Assembly: GCA_903813345.2 (NCBI GenBank)
Contig: CAIIXF020000133.1
Coordinates: forward strand, 1 to 25,000
Source of the DNA: Owenia fusiformis
Lineage: Eukaryota; Annelida; Polychaeta; Sabellida; Oweniidae
Length of the DNA: 25,000 nt
Direction: 5' to 3'
Both the position numbers and the translations under genes were made by a program. Position 1 is the first letter of the stretch; the number at the start of each line of letters is the position of its first letter. Of the stretch, positions 24,544-25,000 are shown in pieces. A model generated the notes under the pieces. The model did not search any database and was not told the DNA's origin. It saw only the letters and a program-made list of their open reading frames with translations.

Positions 24544-25000
24544 CTAATAGCCACATGGTTGGATGATTTTTGGCTTGAAATTGCGTTTTTCCAATTAAGT
24601 AGAGTTTTTCAAGTAGTTTTATGCAGTTTAAGAATATTCTGACAGCAATTATGAAAAATATGGCTACTTCATTACCCCTGGGGTCATTTTTCCAAGAACC
24701 CAATGGTTTTCCTTTAAATTTGACTAGTTTTTCATTTGCATCATAAAATCTACTGCCTGATGGTGACATTTTACAATATCGTGTCAAGAAATTGAGTATT
24801 TTAATGCATATTGCGATTTTTAGCCAAAATCACTGAACCGTGAACCAGAAAATTGGGCAAATTTGGCCTACTTTGGCAAAATTTTACTAAAATTATCATT
24901 TTTTTTGACACTTTATTCCATTCAACCACCTCCTGATTTGAAAAATGATGACAAATTTGATCAGTTTTGACTCTGGCCTGGAGAATTGGGACTTTTGAGA
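24544..25000. repeat. Partial monomer 20, first 457 bp
   Basis: CTAATAG (24544-24550) and the first 450 bp of a backbone (24551-25000) are cut by the window end. The array therefore continues to the right. Confidence 0.95.

Larger units (their letters stand above)
1..25000. repeat. Tandem satellite array, 1329-bp unit
   Basis: The complete window is a head-to-tail array, all copies in the same orientation. The first bases of the window recur at 1330, and every internal landmark recurs every 1329 bp, except across the two short monomers (859 bp) and one monomer of 1330 bp. By eye I found no substitution between copies in the stretches compared. No unique sequence interrupts the array and neither array edge is in the window. 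There is no gene, RNA gene or open reading frame longer than 105 codons. Unit size, A+T richness and near-identity are typical of a eukaryotic satellite or macrosatellite; the family itself is not one I recognise. Array length in the real chromosome may differ, since near-identical copies are easily collapsed or expanded in assembly. Confidence 0.97.

Noticed and set aside
1-25000. CRISPR array or other prokaryotic repeat system
   Set aside because: The repeated unit is over 1.3 kb with no unique spacers between copies.
1-25000. Ribosomal RNA, 5S or tRNA gene tandem array
   Set aside because: No tRNA internal promoter boxes, no clover-leaf, and no recognisable rRNA segment were seen in the unit on either strand.
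1-25000. CENP-B-box-like motif that would support centromere identity
   Set aside because: I found no TTCG-N4-A-N2-CGGG match in the unit; centromeric function cannot be claimed.

Overview
The whole window is one uninterrupted head-to-tail tandem array, with no recognisable gene. The repeat unit is 1329 bp, roughly 35-37% G+C. Eighteen complete monomers and one partial monomer at each end fill all 25 kb: 16 long ones (15 of 1329-bp form length plus one of 1330 bp) and two short ones of 859 bp. By eye I found no base substitution between copies, only three 1-nt length changes in T-runs, in two neighbouring monomers. This is the pattern of a young or strongly homogenised eukaryotic satellite (macrosatellite size). 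CpG looks depleted, which fits a cytosine-methylating genome, but I cannot name the organism. A bacterial or phage origin is unlikely because there is no coding density, no gene-sized reading frame and no RNA gene.

Each long monomer has two parts. The backbone is 852 bp. The second part is a 463-bp insert module, and each module boundary carries the 7-bp word CTAATAG. The insert begins GCCAAACTGCCCTAAT and ends with an imperfect inverted copy of the same sequence. Two monomers (1561-2419 and 21027-21885) lack the insert exactly and keep a single CTAATAG, so they look like empty sites: one target duplication lost or never made. This is the geometry of a MITE-like terminal-inverted-repeat element that was inserted into an 859-bp satellite unit and then amplified with it. 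The opposite reading, two precise deletions between 7-bp direct repeats at the base of a long hairpin, also fits.

The layout is: insert fragment 1-231; long monomer 232-1560; short monomer 1561-2419; fourteen long monomers 2420-21026; short monomer 21027-21885; two long monomers 21886-24543; partial backbone 24544-25000. The two short monomers are 19,466 bp apart (one short plus fourteen long monomers), which suggests a possible 15-monomer higher-order repeat, although only one full period is visible.

No protein-coding, rRNA, tRNA or CRISPR feature is supported. The recurring small reading frames of 62-105 codons are copies of the same chance frames. They are cut or reframed by the insert boundary and by T-run changes, so they are not annotated as genes.
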